From assembly GCA_934217675.1 (NCBI GenBank), contig CAKQCV010000006.1, positions 11,713 through 75,712 of the forward strand: 64,000 bases of DNA, in the 5' to 3' direction. Shown piece after piece: positions 44,897 to 53,560 of this stretch. Made by a program: the position numbers and the translations under genes. Source of the DNA: an uncultured Prevotella sp. (GTDB lineage: Bacteria > Bacteroidota > Bacteroidia > Bacteroidales > Bacteroidaceae). Under the pieces are notes generated by a model. It was not told where the DNA came from. It did no database searches and was given only the letters and a program-made list of their open reading frames with translations. Numbering within the stretch: the first letter of the stretch is position 1; every line of letters starts with the position of its first letter.

Positions 44897-45814
44897 CTAT
44901 TTTATTTGATTAATGTCGTATGGCGTTTCTTGATAAACATAATAGTTAATCCAATTCATGAAAAACAGATTGGCATGTGCCCTCCATCTTACGATAGGAT
45001 TATTGTTTGGATTGTCATCCTTATAATAGTTCTTTGGCATTTCAACATCGTTACGTTTGCCGATATCTCTCCGATATTCTTGGTCGAGAGTATTAGGTGA
45101 ATACTCAAAATGCCCAGTTATAAAAAACTCTCTTCCGTTGTTTGCCATGACAATCCCCACACCGCTGTCTTCGGATTCAGCAATCAGATGTAGTCTGTTG
45201 TCTTTCAGTATGTCGTCCTTCTTTATTTCTGTATGTCTACTGTGTGGCATATAGAAAATGTCGTCAAAGCCTCTGAAAATAGGCAATAAAGGGTCAAGAC
45301 AATGTTGCTTGAAAATTCCGAACATTTTCTTTGGTAGAGAATATTTTGGAATATTGTAGTGATAATAAAGACCGGCTTGTGCAGCCCAACAAATATATAA
45401 TGTGCTTGTTACATGCGACTTTGCCCATTCAAATATATTTGTTATTTCCGCCCAATATCCTACTTCTTCATATTTATAGTTTTCAACAGGTGCACCTGTA
45501 ATAATCATGCCGTCGAATTTTTCGCCTTTTATAATGTCAAAGTCTTTATAAAACATCATCATGTGTTCTATAGGTGTGTTCTTTGGTGTATGGCTTTTTA
45601 GCTTCATAAACGTAATGTCTATCTGCAGAGGAGTATTTGAAAGTAATCTTATAAGATCTGTTTCTGTAGTGATTTTTAAAGGCATTAGGTTTAGTATTAT
45701 GATTTTAAGTGGTCGGATATCCTGCGTATGTGCACGTGAATCATCCATCACAAAGATATTCTCTTTTTTCAGAATATCAATAGCTGGTAATTTATCTGGA
45801 ATTCTTAATGGCAT
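44897..45814 (-). CDS. metA: Homoserine O-acetyltransferase (MetA family)
   Basis: 305 residues from ATG 45812-45814 (MPLRIPDKLPAIDILKKENI). The longer frame to 45868 is excluded because a full promoter lies within it. MetA acylates homoserine for methionine synthesis. With this start the catalytic Cys in YICWAAQAG is residue 142 as in E. coli, and the catalytic His/Glu are in FITGHFEYSP. Residue 111, in TGAPVENYKYEEV, is Glu: this is the residue reported to select acetyl-CoA, while Gly111 gives succinyl-CoA. The name MetA/HST is therefore kept but acetyl transfer is expected. It is first in a minus-strand run with the U32 gene. Confidence 0.94.
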   Translation of the reverse strand: MPLRIPDKLPAIDILKKENIFVMDDSRAHTQDIRPLKIIILNLMPLKITTETDLIRLLSNTPLQIDITFMKLKSHTPKNTPIEHMMMFYKDFDIIKGEKFDGMIITGAPVENYKYEEVGYWAEITNIFEWAKSHVTSTLYICWAAQAGLYYHYNIPKYSLPKKMFGIFKQHCLDPLLPIFRGFDDIFYMPHSRHTEIKKDDILKDNRLHLIAESEDSGVGIVMANNGREFFITGHFEYSPNTLDQEYRRDIGKRNDVEMPKNYYKDDNPNNNPIVRWRAHANLFFMNWINYYVYQETPYDINQIK

Positions 45815-45837
45815 TTTATATATTTTTTTATTATGTG

Positions 45838-45869
45838 CAAATATAACACTTTCTATTATTAAAAGCAAA
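45838..45869 (-). promoter_or_regulatory. Promoter of metA
   Basis: TTTG (45866-45869), 20 bases, TATATTTG (45838-45845). The leader would be under 20 bases, which leaves no room for a SAM riboswitch. Confidence 0.75.
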
Positions 45870-45928
45870 TATTATTAATGTTTTATGTGTAAAGTTTATT
45901 TGGGTCAATGTATAGTTCGTTTATAATA

Positions 45929-45971
45929 AAAACGAGGCATCTACTTTTTAGAGAAGTAGATGCCTCGTTTT
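45929..45971 (-). terminator. Terminator of the zapA-rny operon
   Basis: AAAACGAGGCATCTACTT and its complement form an 18-bp stem, followed by U residues on the minus strand, 33 bases after the rny stop. Confidence 0.9.
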
Positions 45972-46003
45972 ATTTCATGATTTATGATATCTTTCCTTTT
46001 TTT

Positions 46004-47536
46004 TTATTTAGCGTATGCTATTGAACGGGTTTCTCTTATAACTGTAATCTTTACCTGTCCAGGATATGTCATTTCATTTTGAATCTTTGTCGCAATTTCA
46101 TTAGAAAGAGCCTCTGATTCTTTGTCGTCCATCTTGTCTGCACCAACGATTACGCGCAGTTCGCGTCCTGCTTGTATTGCGTAAGTCTTTGTTACACCAG
46201 GATAGCTCATGGCAATAGCCTCAAGGTCGTTCAGACGTTTGATGTATGCCTCTACGATTTCACGTCGAGCTCCTGGACGCGCTCCAGAGATTGCATCACA
46301 TACCTGTACAATAGGTGCAAGAAGAGTGTTCATTTCCATCTCGTCATGGTGTGCTCCAATTGCGTTGCATATATCTGGCTTTTCTTTGTATTTTTCTGCA
46401 ATTTTAGCACCATATAATGCATGTGGCAATTCGCTTTCTTCATCAGGCACTTTTCCTATATCGTGCAATAATCCTGCACGTTTCGCCTTTTTAGGATTAA
46501 GCCCAAGTTCTGCAGCCATAACAGCGCAAAGATTTGCGGTCTCTCTTGCATGCTGCAACAAATTCTGACCGTAAGATGAGCGGTATTTCATTTTGCCGAC
46601 TATTCTTATCAATTCAGGATGCAGTCCGTGTATGCCAAGGTCTATGGCTGTTCTTTTTCCTGTTTCTATAATCTCGTTGTCAAGTTGTTTCTTGACCTTC
46701 GCAACAACCTCTTCTATACGTGCCGGATGAATTCTACCGTCAGCCACAAGTTGATGAAGAGCCAATCGGCATACTTCGCGACGTATAGGATCGAATGCTG
46801 ATATAACAATAGCCTCAGGAGTGTCGTCTACAACAATTTCAACTCCAGTAGCAGCTTCAAGTGCGCGTATGTTTCGTCCTTCTCTTCCGATAATACGTCC
46901 CTTCACCTCATCATTGTCAATATGGAACACGCTGACAGAATTTTCAATTGCAGTTTCTGTAGCGACACGCTGTATTGTTTGTATCACAATTTTTTTAGCC
47001 TGAGAATTTGCATTTAACTTAGCTTCATCCATAATTTCGTTTATGTAGCTTGCTGCTGCTGTGCGTGCTTCATCTTTCATGCTTTCAACAAGTCTTGCCT
47101 TAGCTTCGTCTGCGCTTAGTCCCGATAGTTCTTCAAGTTTCTCGCGCTCCTTTTGCTGCATTTTCTCAAGCTCTTCATTCTTTAGCTGTAGAAGTTTTTT
47201 CTCGTTGTCAACGCGCTGCTGTTGTTGCTCTACATCCTGTTTGCGTTTTGCAACATCTTCCTGACGTTGGTTAAGGTTAAGCTCGCGCTGCCTTAACTTG
47301 TTTTCACTTTGCTGTATCTTTTGGTTTCGGCTTTGAATTTCCTTTTCCAACTCAGCTTTCTTGTTTAAGAACTTTTCCTTAACTTCAAGTAGTTTCTTCT
47401 CTTTTAAAACTTCTGCATCTTTTTGAGCAGTATCCATTAAGGCTTTGTATTTTCCGTTAATTACATATCGGAAAACGAAATATCCGCATAGTCCGCCTAC
47501 AACCAAGGCTACTACAGCGATTACTGATTCTATCAT
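46004..47536 (-). CDS. rny: Ribonuclease Y
   Basis: 510 residues, normal length. RNase Y is a membrane-anchored endonuclease that starts mRNA decay. One N-terminal membrane segment ([20 protein letters not shown]) is followed by a long Lys/Glu/Gln-rich coiled coil (about residues 30-190), a KH domain ([20 protein letters not shown]) and an HD domain ([25 protein letters not shown] with the metal-binding His-Asp). The gene closes the operon with the coiled-coil protein and zapA, 74 bases after zapA. Confidence 0.97.
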   Translation of the reverse strand: MIESVIAVVALVVGGLCGYFVFRYVINGKYKALMDTAQKDAEVLKEKKLLEVKEKFLNKKAELEKEIQSRNQKIQQSENKLRQRELNLNQRQEDVAKRKQDVEQQQQRVDNEKKLLQLKNEELEKMQQKEREKLEELSGLSADEAKARLVESMKDEARTAAASYINEIMDEAKLNANSQAKKIVIQTIQRVATETAIENSVSVFHIDNDEVKGRIIGREGRNIRALEAATGVEIVVDDTPEAIVISAFDPIRREVCRLALHQLVADGRIHPARIEEVVAKVKKQLDNEIIETGKRTAIDLGIHGLHPELIRIVGKMKYRSSYGQNLLQHARETANLCAVMAAELGLNPKKAKRAGLLHDIGKVPDEESELPHALYGAKIAEKYKEKPDICNAIGAHHDEMEMNTLLAPIVQVCDAISGARPGARREIVEAYIKRLNDLEAIAMSYPGVTKTYAIQAGRELRVIVGADKMDDKESEALSNEIATKIQNEMTYPGQVKITVIRETRSIAYAK

Positions 47537-47610
47537 TTATATTTGTTTTTAGGTTAAACGTTTCACGTTGCGTGTATATACTTCTGATAGAATGGTAAAT
47601 ATGAGAGTTT

Positions 47611-47913
47611 TTATTCTTTAAGAATCTCTTCTATTTCAGATGTGACTTGTGAGAGAATTTTTTTTACAGGTGCTGTATCATTTCTTGATTTTTCCACCTC
47701 GTAGTTGTAAGCTATGTCGATAAGGGCCATATACAGAATCTCCCTGTCGCTTTTCTTTCCTTTAAATACTTCAGAATAAGCGTTTACAGCCTCGTTTATA
47801 TCCTTGGCTGCTTCTCGATACATATATTCATCTTCCCTGTCTATTACAACAGGCATGTCTGTGTCGTATATATGTAATCTAATATGTAGCTTTTCGTTTT
47901 CTCCTGCCATCAC
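47611..47913 (-). CDS. zapA: Cell division protein ZapA
   Basis: 100 residues, usual length. ZapA binds FtsZ and promotes bundling of the Z-ring. The N-terminal globular part is KLHIRLHIYDTDMPVVIDRE with EYMYREAAKDINEAVNAYSE, followed by a C-terminal coiled coil. It lies 5 bases after the small coiled-coil gene and upstream of rny, an arrangement kept in Bacteroidales. Confidence 0.9.
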   Translation of the reverse strand: MMAGENEKLHIRLHIYDTDMPVVIDREDEYMYREAAKDINEAVNAYSEVFKGKKSDREILYMALIDIAYNYEVEKSRNDTAPVKKILSQVTSEIEEILKE

Positions 47914-47918
47914 TCATG

Positions 47919-48212
47919 TTATTTTCCACTCAACAGTGTAATACACTTGTTTACATCGCGAATCATGGAAGCTATCTTTTTCTTTGATTCTTCAATGTCG
48001 CCATTTGACACTTCGACAATCCGCGCTGCTTTTAAACTCTTGTAATCATTCTGAATCTGTTCGAGCTGTTCTTTGAGCTGTTTAATTTCGTTGTCACGAG
48101 CATCCACCATTGCATAGAGCTCCTCATTCTCCTTTTTAATGTCTTTGTATTGGAGAATCATTTGCCTTACCCTTGTGGTAAACAGTGTCAATATATTGTC
48201 GTTTTCGGTCAT
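47919..48212 (-). CDS. Small coiled-coil protein upstream of zapA
   Basis: 97 residues. Residues about 5-65 are a continuous heptad-rich helix (VRQMILQYKDIKKENEELYA, EIKQLKEQLEQIQNDYKSLK), and the C-terminus is a second short helix (IEESKKKIASMIRDVNKCIT). No signal or membrane segment. No characterised family is recognised. Its size, coiled coil and tight linkage to zapA recall ZapB-like division factors, but that is position-based inference only. It is first in the operon. Confidence 0.82.
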   Translation of the reverse strand: MTENDNILTLFTTRVRQMILQYKDIKKENEELYAMVDARDNEIKQLKEQLEQIQNDYKSLKAARIVEVSNGDIEESKKKIASMIRDVNKCITLLSGK

Positions 48213-48229
48213 CAGAATTAATTTTGCGA

Positions 48230-48261
48230 CAAATTTAAACTAATTTTATTAAATTACCAAA
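48230..48261 (-). promoter_or_regulatory. Promoter of the coiled-coil/zapA/rny operon
   Basis: TTTG (48258-48261), 20 bases, TAAATTTG (48230-48237), close before the first gene. Confidence 0.7.
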
Positions 48262-48283
48262 TTATATTTGTCAAATAATAGGC

Positions 48284-48907
48284 TTAGTCCTCGTTTTTAG
48301 GAGCTTTTTCTTTCTTTGCAAGCATGACAACTTGGTAAACAAAGTCTGTTGTCCATTTTTTGCTAAACCCAAGTTTTTTGTCATATTGCCTTACTGCAAC
48401 GGCAGCTTTCATCACGCTTGCATCACTATAGTCGTTCTTCTCAAAAATGTCGGATATTGTTTTTTCTGTCATTGTGTATATGGCTTTCTTGAAGATGGAA
48501 GGAAGTCTCAACTTGAATTTCATCAGATTGCCTGTGAGCATCATCAAATTCTGTGTGTAGTTCTGAAATTGCAACAGGTATACCTGAACGTCTTGTATCT
48601 TTGTGCAGTTCTTTCTTATGCTTTGGTCTATTTCTTTAAAGAACAAATCTTCTATACCATAAAGTTCTTTAAGCATTTTCTTGCATCTTGATTTTTCTCC
48701 TGTTCCTAATTTGTTGTTTACAGTAGGAACGTGCAACGTTGACTTGAACTGACGCAAGTCCGGTAGCGCTGCAAGGTTTGTTATTCCAACTTTTTCGGCA
48801 ATTGCAGCCTGAAAATAAACACGTATAAGAGTCATGTAATCTTCCATGCCTCCTGATTTTGATTCCTCGTTATCTTTATGTCTAAAGAATTTGCTAAAAA
48901 ATCCCAT
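48284..48907 (-). CDS. Conserved hypothetical protein, 207 residues
   Basis: I do not recognise a family with known function. The protein is basic and mostly helical, without signal peptide or membrane segment. The N-terminus MGFFSKFFRHKDNEE is amphipathic and could touch a membrane. Residues 20-90 hold MEDYMTLIRVYFQAAIAEKV and LPDLRQFKSTLHVPTV; the middle has IDQSIRKNCTKIQDVQVYLL; the end is AKKEKAPKNED. It has its own promoter, divergent from rfbA. The frame uses ordinary codons and shows no break, so it is a real gene. Confidence 0.8.
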   Translation of the reverse strand: MGFFSKFFRHKDNEESKSGGMEDYMTLIRVYFQAAIAEKVGITNLAALPDLRQFKSTLHVPTVNNKLGTGEKSRCKKMLKELYGIEDLFFKEIDQSIRKNCTKIQDVQVYLLQFQNYTQNLMMLTGNLMKFKLRLPSIFKKAIYTMTEKTISDIFEKNDYSDASVMKAAVAVRQYDKKLGFSKKWTTDFVYQVVMLAKKEKAPKNED

Positions 48908-48946
48908 TATTAATGTATTTTATTGTTTCTTACTATAAATGTAATG

Positions 48947-48977
48947 CAAAAGTACTTCTTTTTAAGCGAATTTCAAA
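48947..48977 (-). promoter_or_regulatory. Promoter of the 207-residue hypothetical gene
   Basis: TTTG (48974-48977), 19 bases, TACTTTTG (48947-48954), about 40 bases before the start. Confidence 0.7.
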
Positions 48978-49017
48978 ATAAAAATTGAATAATATAATTA
49001 TTATTACTATCTTTGCA

Positions 49018-49071
49018 TCCGCTATTCAGAGATGTACTATGTCATGTTCTTGAATAGTGCGAAAATAAAAC
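49018..49071 (+). promoter_or_regulatory. -7 element and leader hairpin of the polysaccharide cluster
   Basis: TATCTTTG at 49018-49025 is followed by a possible 5' hairpin, CGCTATTCA (49030-49038) with TGAATAGTGCG (49061-49071). The hairpin would sit at the very start of the message. Confidence 0.45.
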
Positions 49072-49107
49072 TAGTTAAGAAAAAGAATAATTATAATTAT
49101 TTGTAGA

Positions 49108-49983
49108 ATGAAGGGAATAGTTTTAGCAGGCGGTTCAGGTACTCGCCTTTATCCTATTACAAAAGGTATTAGCAAGCAATTAATACCAATTTTTGATAAA
49201 CCTATGATATATTATCCTATATCTGTACTAATGCTTGCTGGTATAAAGGATATTTTGATTATATCAACACCGTTTGATCTTCCAGGCTTTAAAAGACTGC
49301 TCGGTGATGGTTCTGATTTTGGTGTGAACTTTGAATATGCGGAACAACCTTCTCCAGATGGTTTGGCTCAAGCTTTTATTATAGGCGAGAAGTTTATTGG
49401 AGATGATGACGTGTGTCTTGTCCTTGGTGATAATATTTTCTATGGATCGGGCTTTTCCGGTTTGTTGAGACAGAGTGTGCAAACTGCAGAGAAAGAGAAA
49501 AAAGCTACAGTCTTTGGGTATTATGTTAATGACCCGGAAAGATATGGAGTTGCAGAGTTTGATGATAACGGCAATTGCTTGAGCATAGAGGAAAAGCCGG
49601 AGCATCCAAAGAGCAATTATGCTGTGGTCGGTTTGTACTTTTATCCTAACGATGTAGTGAAAATTGCAAAGAATATCAAACCAAGCACTCGCGGTGAGCT
49701 TGAGATAACTACAGTAAACCAGGAATATCTGAAGCGTGGTGACTTGAAGGTGCAGACTCTTCAGCGTGGATTTGCATGGCTTGATACAGGAACACATGAC
49801 AGCTTGTCTGAGGCAAGTACATTTATTGAGGTCATAGAAAAGCGTCAGGGATTAAAAGTCGCATGCCTTGAAGAGATTGCTTATAAAAAAGGATGGATTG
49901 ATGATGCAAAACTTGAAGAAGTAGCTCTTCCTATGACAAAGAATAACTATGGTAAGTATTTGATAAGTTTGATTAAAAAGTAA
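49108..49983 (+). CDS. rfbA: Glucose-1-phosphate thymidylyltransferase
   Basis: 291 residues, family length. It makes dTDP-glucose, the first step to dTDP-rhamnose and related sugars for surface polysaccharides. The nucleotidyltransferase start [20 protein letters not shown], the segment [26 protein letters not shown] (metal Asp) and [19 protein letters not shown] are typical. It leads the cluster with the Wzc-type kinase 10 bases downstream. rfbB, rfbC and rfbD are not in the window. Confidence 0.97.
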   Translation: MKGIVLAGGSGTRLYPITKGISKQLIPIFDKPMIYYPISVLMLAGIKDILIISTPFDLPGFKRLLGDGSDFGVNFEYAEQPSPDGLAQAFIIGEKFIGDDDVCLVLGDNIFYGSGFSGLLRQSVQTAEKEKKATVFGYYVNDPERYGVAEFDDNGNCLSIEEKPEHPKSNYAVVGLYFYPNDVVKIAKNIKPSTRGELEITTVNQEYLKRGDLKVQTLQRGFAWLDTGTHDSLSEASTFIEVIEKRQGLKVACLEEIAYKKGWIDDAKLEEVALPMTKNNYGKYLISLIKK

Positions 49984-49993
49984 AAAGTAAATT

Positions 49994-52492
49994 ATGACTG
50001 ACATACAACAGAAAAATCTGTATTCGGTTGATGGTGGAGAAGAGCAAAGCTCGTTTGACTTGAAAAAAATATATTCCATTCTTGTCTTGAACTGGAAATG
50101 GTTTGTATTGTCAATTATTATATGTTTAGGATTCTCCTATCTTTATCTAAGATATAAGTCTCCTGTCTATTCTGCATCGGCAAAATTGCTTATAAAGGAT
50201 GATGACAAGAAAAAAGCCTCTAAAGCAGCAGATGCTTTAGGCGGTATGGCTGATTTCGGTATCATAAGCAGCAATTATGGTGTAGACAATGAGATAGAAA
50301 TTCTCAATACCACTACACTTGCATCTGAGGCAGTACGTGACTTGAAGTTATATGCTTCTTATTGGAAAAAAGGTAAAATCAAGGATGTTATCTTGTATAA
50401 AGATCAGCCGGTTAGTGTTGATATGGATGCTGCTCATTTGGAGCGTCTGAATATTCCTATGTCTTTGAGTATTGAAAAGGATGGAGGAAAATACAATATT
50501 ACGGGTAAGTATTATGTTTCAATAGATGAAACTTCTTATAAAGGTCCATATAAAATAAAGCAGACTTTCAATACCATTCCTGCACAAATGAAAACAAAAG
50601 CTGGTATGGTATACTTTACCTTGAATCCACGTTCTCGCATGAAAGATGGAGATGTTGAAAAGGTTGTTCTCGTTTCTCCTAGAACTATAGCTGCACAATA
50701 CAGTCATGCATTGTCTCTTGAACAGACAAGCAAGACTTCTTCAACAATAAATATGCAGATTACAGACAAGAATATAGATAGAGCTCTTGATTATCTGCGC
50801 CAATTGGTCGTTTGTTATAACCGCCAGGCTAATGAGGATAAAAATGAAATAGCTGTTCGTACAGAGGCATTTGTAAATGAACGTCTTGCAAAGATAAATT
50901 CAGAACTTAGTTCTACAGAGGGTGAGCTGGAAAGTTATAAAAAGCGCAACCGCCTTGTTGAACTTAAAGTTGATGCAAAGGAGAGTGTTTCCAACCTTTC
51001 TGCATACGAGCAGAAATTAGGTGAGGCAGCTACTCAGATTTCTCTTATTAATAGTTTGATACAGTTTGCACAGCGTCCTGGAAACAAATACCAGGTGTTG
51101 CCGTCTAATATAGGATTGCGTGACGAAGCCTCAATTTCTCTTATAAATGAATATAATAAGGTAGCATTAGAACGTAACCGTTTGCTGCGCACTGCTTCTG
51201 AATCATCTCCAGTTGTAGAGGAACTTACTTCTCAGTTGGTTGATATGAATTCAAGTATACGTATGGCTTTGAATCAGGCTAAGCGTAATCTTGAAATCCA
51301 GCGTGATGCTGTAGCTTCTCAGTACGGACAATATAGCAGTGAGGTTTCTCGCACTCCAGAACAAGAGAGAATCCTTACTCAAATAGGGCGTCAGCAAGAG
51401 GTTAAGTCAGGTCTGTATTTGATGTTGCTTCAGAAACGTGAGGAAAACTCAATATCTCTTGCAGCAACAGCCGATAAGGGAAAACTTATAGAATTGCCAC
51501 AGTTTGATGGAAAAGTCAGTCCTAAGAGCAGCATGATACTGTTGATAGGTTTGGTGTTGGGTATCGCTTTGCCTTCACTTGTGCTTTATATCATCCAGTT
51601 CTTGCGTTATCGTATTGAAGGACATGATGATGTGGAATCATTGACAACTATTCCAATCATAGCAGATGTTGCTGTTGCAAATGATTCAGCAAAGACACGT
51701 GCAGACATTGTTGTTCATGAGAACCAAAACAACCAGATGGAAGAAATTTTCCGTTCAATGCGTACTAATCTGCAATTTATGCTGAAAGAGGGGGAGAAGG
51801 TTATAATGTTCACTTCATCAACTTCAGGAGAAGGAAAGACTTTCAATGCAGCTAACCTTGCCATTAGTTTTGCGTTGCTTGGCAAGAAGGTTGTTCTTGT
51901 TGGTCTTGATGTTCGTAAGCCTCGTCTTGCAGAGCTGTTTGAGATTGACAATCACCATACAGGTATTACCAATCTGCTTGTAAAGGACAATCCTTCGTGG
52001 GAAGATGTTAAGAAACAAATTCTACCGTCAGAAGTCAACAAAAATCTTGATTTGCTGATGGCTGGTCCTGTGCCACCAAACCCAGGTGAGATTATATCTC
52101 GTCCGTCTTTGCCTGAGGTGATAGAGCATCTGAAGGAACATTATGATTACGTTCTTATAGATACAGCACCTGTTGGACTTGTTACTGATACACTTCAGAT
52201 AGGCAAGTATGCTAATGTCACAGTTTATATGTGTCGTGCAGACTACACTCCAAAGGCTAACTTTGCAATGATCAATCAGTTCCGTGACGAGAAGAAATTG
52301 CCGAATATGGCTATAGTAATTAACGGTATTGACATGTCGAAGAAAAAGTATGGCTACTACTATGGTGTTGGCAAATACGGAAGATATAGAAACTATGGCT
52401 CATACTCTAAGTATGGAAGCTATTCATCTTCATACGGTACTTATGGAAATAAGTATGGAACTGAAAATGACAACTCTCTTAAACTGAAATAA
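49994..52492 (+). CDS. Wzc-type polysaccharide chain-length regulator / tyrosine autokinase
   Basis: 832 residues. The N-terminal Wzz domain has a membrane segment (WKWFVLSIIICLGFSYLYL) and SPVYSASAKLLIKDDDKK; a long periplasmic coiled coil follows; a second membrane segment is near residue 515 (SSMILLIGLVLGIALPSLVL). The C-terminal BY-kinase has Walker A TSGEGKT with Lys615, Walker A' VGLDVRKPRL and Walker B YVLIDTAPVG. The last 45 residues carry about 15 Tyr in YG/YGSY-like repeats, the autophosphorylation tail. It should control polymerisation and export of capsule or exopolysaccharide. No Wza exporter is adjacent. Confidence 0.95.
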   Translation: MTDIQQKNLYSVDGGEEQSSFDLKKIYSILVLNWKWFVLSIIICLGFSYLYLRYKSPVYSASAKLLIKDDDKKKASKAADALGGMADFGIISSNYGVDNEIEILNTTTLASEAVRDLKLYASYWKKGKIKDVILYKDQPVSVDMDAAHLERLNIPMSLSIEKDGGKYNITGKYYVSIDETSYKGPYKIKQTFNTIPAQMKTKAGMVYFTLNPRSRMKDGDVEKVVLVSPRTIAAQYSHALSLEQTSKTSSTINMQITDKNIDRALDYLRQLVVCYNRQANEDKNEIAVRTEAFVNERLAKINSELSSTEGELESYKKRNRLVELKVDAKESVSNLSAYEQKLGEAATQISLINSLIQFAQRPGNKYQVLPSNIGLRDEASISLINEYNKVALERNRLLRTASESSPVVEELTSQLVDMNSSIRMALNQAKRNLEIQRDAVASQYGQYSSEVSRTPEQERILTQIGRQQEVKSGLYLMLLQKREENSISLAATADKGKLIELPQFDGKVSPKSSMILLIGLVLGIALPSLVLYIIQFLRYRIEGHDDVESLTTIPIIADVAVANDSAKTRADIVVHENQNNQMEEIFRSMRTNLQFMLKEGEKVIMFTSSTSGEGKTFNAANLAISFALLGKKVVLVGLDVRKPRLAELFEIDNHHTGITNLLVKDNPSWEDVKKQILPSEVNKNLDLLMAGPVPPNPGEIISRPSLPEVIEHLKEHYDYVLIDTAPVGLVTDTLQIGKYANVTVYMCRADYTPKANFAMINQFRDEKKLPNMAIVINGIDMSKKKYGYYYGVGKYGRYRNYGSYSKYGSYSSSYGTYGNKYGTENDNSLKLK

Positions 52493-52494
52493 AG

Positions 52495-52926
52495 ATGGTA
52501 ATTGCTGTAGATTTCGATGGAACAATTGTTGAGCATAAATATCCGGAGATTGGTGAAGAAATACCATTCGCAACAGATACATTGAAGGCTTTGATAGCAG
52601 ATCACCATAAACTTATATTATGGTCTGTGAGAGAAGGCAAGCTTCTTGAAGATGCGGTAGAGTGGTGTAGAGAGAGGGGAGTTGAGTTTTACGCTGTAAA
52701 CAGAGATTACCCAGAAGAGAATGGTCAGGAAAGCAATAACCACTATAGTAGAAAATTAAAGGCGGATATGTTTATTGATGACCGAAATGTGGGTGGTTTG
52801 CCAGAGTGGGGAATTATCTATCAGATGGTGCGTACAGGCAAAAGCTACAGACGCATCTTGAAAGAGAGTCTTGTTAATAGCTTGAATCAACAGCCACCTA
52901 AGAAAAAACATTGGTGGTCAAGATAA
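52495..52926 (+). CDS. Small HAD-superfamily hydrolase
   Basis: 143 residues, 2 bases after the kinase gene, so probably cotranslated. HAD motif I is VDFDGTIVEH with the nucleophile and acid Asp at residues 6 and 8; motif II is near LILWSVREG; motif IV is ADMFIDDRNVGG. It has no sizeable cap domain, like the BT0820-type hydrolases of Bacteroides. The substrate is unknown; the operon suggests a sugar phosphate or a regulatory phosphatase role. Confidence 0.88.
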   Translation: MVIAVDFDGTIVEHKYPEIGEEIPFATDTLKALIADHHKLILWSVREGKLLEDAVEWCRERGVEFYAVNRDYPEENGQESNNHYSRKLKADMFIDDRNVGGLPEWGIIYQMVRTGKSYRRILKESLVNSLNQQPPKKKHWWSR

Positions 52927-52944
52927 ACTTCCAATAAACAGGTA

Positions 52945-52980
52945 AAATGAGGCTGTGTCATTAATGATACAGTCTCATTT
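52945..52980 (+). terminator. Imperfect hairpin between the HAD and GtrA genes
   Basis: AAATGAG...CTGT...TCATTAATGA...ACAG...CTCATTT forms a long stem with two mismatched bases. No strong U-run follows, so it may only partly terminate. Confidence 0.5.
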
Positions 52981-52990
52981 GCATAAATAA

Positions 52991-53404
52991 ATGTATAAAA
53001 TATTGTTTGCAATGATTAAATTGAATCATAAAACTATAACCGAGATATTAAGGTTTGGAATTACAGGAGTCTTGGCCACTGCAATTCATTATCTTGTGTA
53101 CTATCTGCTGATGCTTGTCCTAAACACTTCGTTGGCTTTCACGTTAGGTTATTTGTTAAGTTTTGTGTTCAATTATTTTATGTCGGCAAAATTCACATTC
53201 CGAAAGAAAGCATCAGCAAAGAATGGCTTAGGTTTTTGTTGTGCGCATATATTTAACTATACGCTTCAAATTAGTTTGTTGAATGTTTTTTTGTGGTTTG
53301 GAATAAGTAAGGAATTAGCTCCTGTTCCTGTATACTGTATATCTATACCGGTAAATTTTCTGTTCGTAAGATTTGTATTCGATAAATTCTCCTGTAAGGA
53401 TTAG
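52991..53404 (+). CDS. GtrA family membrane protein
   Basis: 137 residues, four membrane segments (about 20-40, 48-68, 85-105, 112-132). GtrA-type proteins are thought to flip or help flip polyprenyl-linked sugars in cell-wall and O-antigen glycosylation. Family features are EILRFGITGVLATAIHYLVY, GYLLSFVFNYFMSAKFTFR and the closing NFLFVRFVFDKF. An alternative start lies 21 bases downstream (MIKLNHK). It continues the surface-polysaccharide theme of the upstream genes. Confidence 0.9.
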   Translation: MYKILFAMIKLNHKTITEILRFGITGVLATAIHYLVYYLLMLVLNTSLAFTLGYLLSFVFNYFMSAKFTFRKKASAKNGLGFCCAHIFNYTLQISLLNVFLWFGISKELAPVPVYCISIPVNFLFVRFVFDKFSCKD

Positions 53405-53462
53405 TTTTTGTTGATATGTGTGTAAAAATTCTGGCAATGAGAACTAATTTCCACACATTACA

Positions 53463-53493
53463 TTGTTGTTATGGAAATAATTCAATATATTTG
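53463..53493 (+). promoter_or_regulatory. Promoter of glmS-fmt
   Basis: TTG (53463-53465), 20 bases, TATATTTG (53486-53493), about 65 bases before glmS. No glmS ribozyme pattern is seen. Confidence 0.62.
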
Positions 53494-53560
53494 CATTTCA
53501 AATAAAAGATAAGAGCATTGTAATGCTCGTTTTTCAGTATAACGATAAATAGCAGAAGAA

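Noticed and set aside
45815..45868. 18-codon N-terminal extension of metA
   Set aside because: The promoter lies within it, and the shorter start places the catalytic Cys at the canonical residue 142.
49264..49797. Minus-strand open frame of 177 codons
   Set aside because: Antisense to rfbA; no family resemblance.
53404..53560. glmS ribozyme upstream of glmS
   Set aside because: No conserved core is visible and the leader after the promoter is too short.
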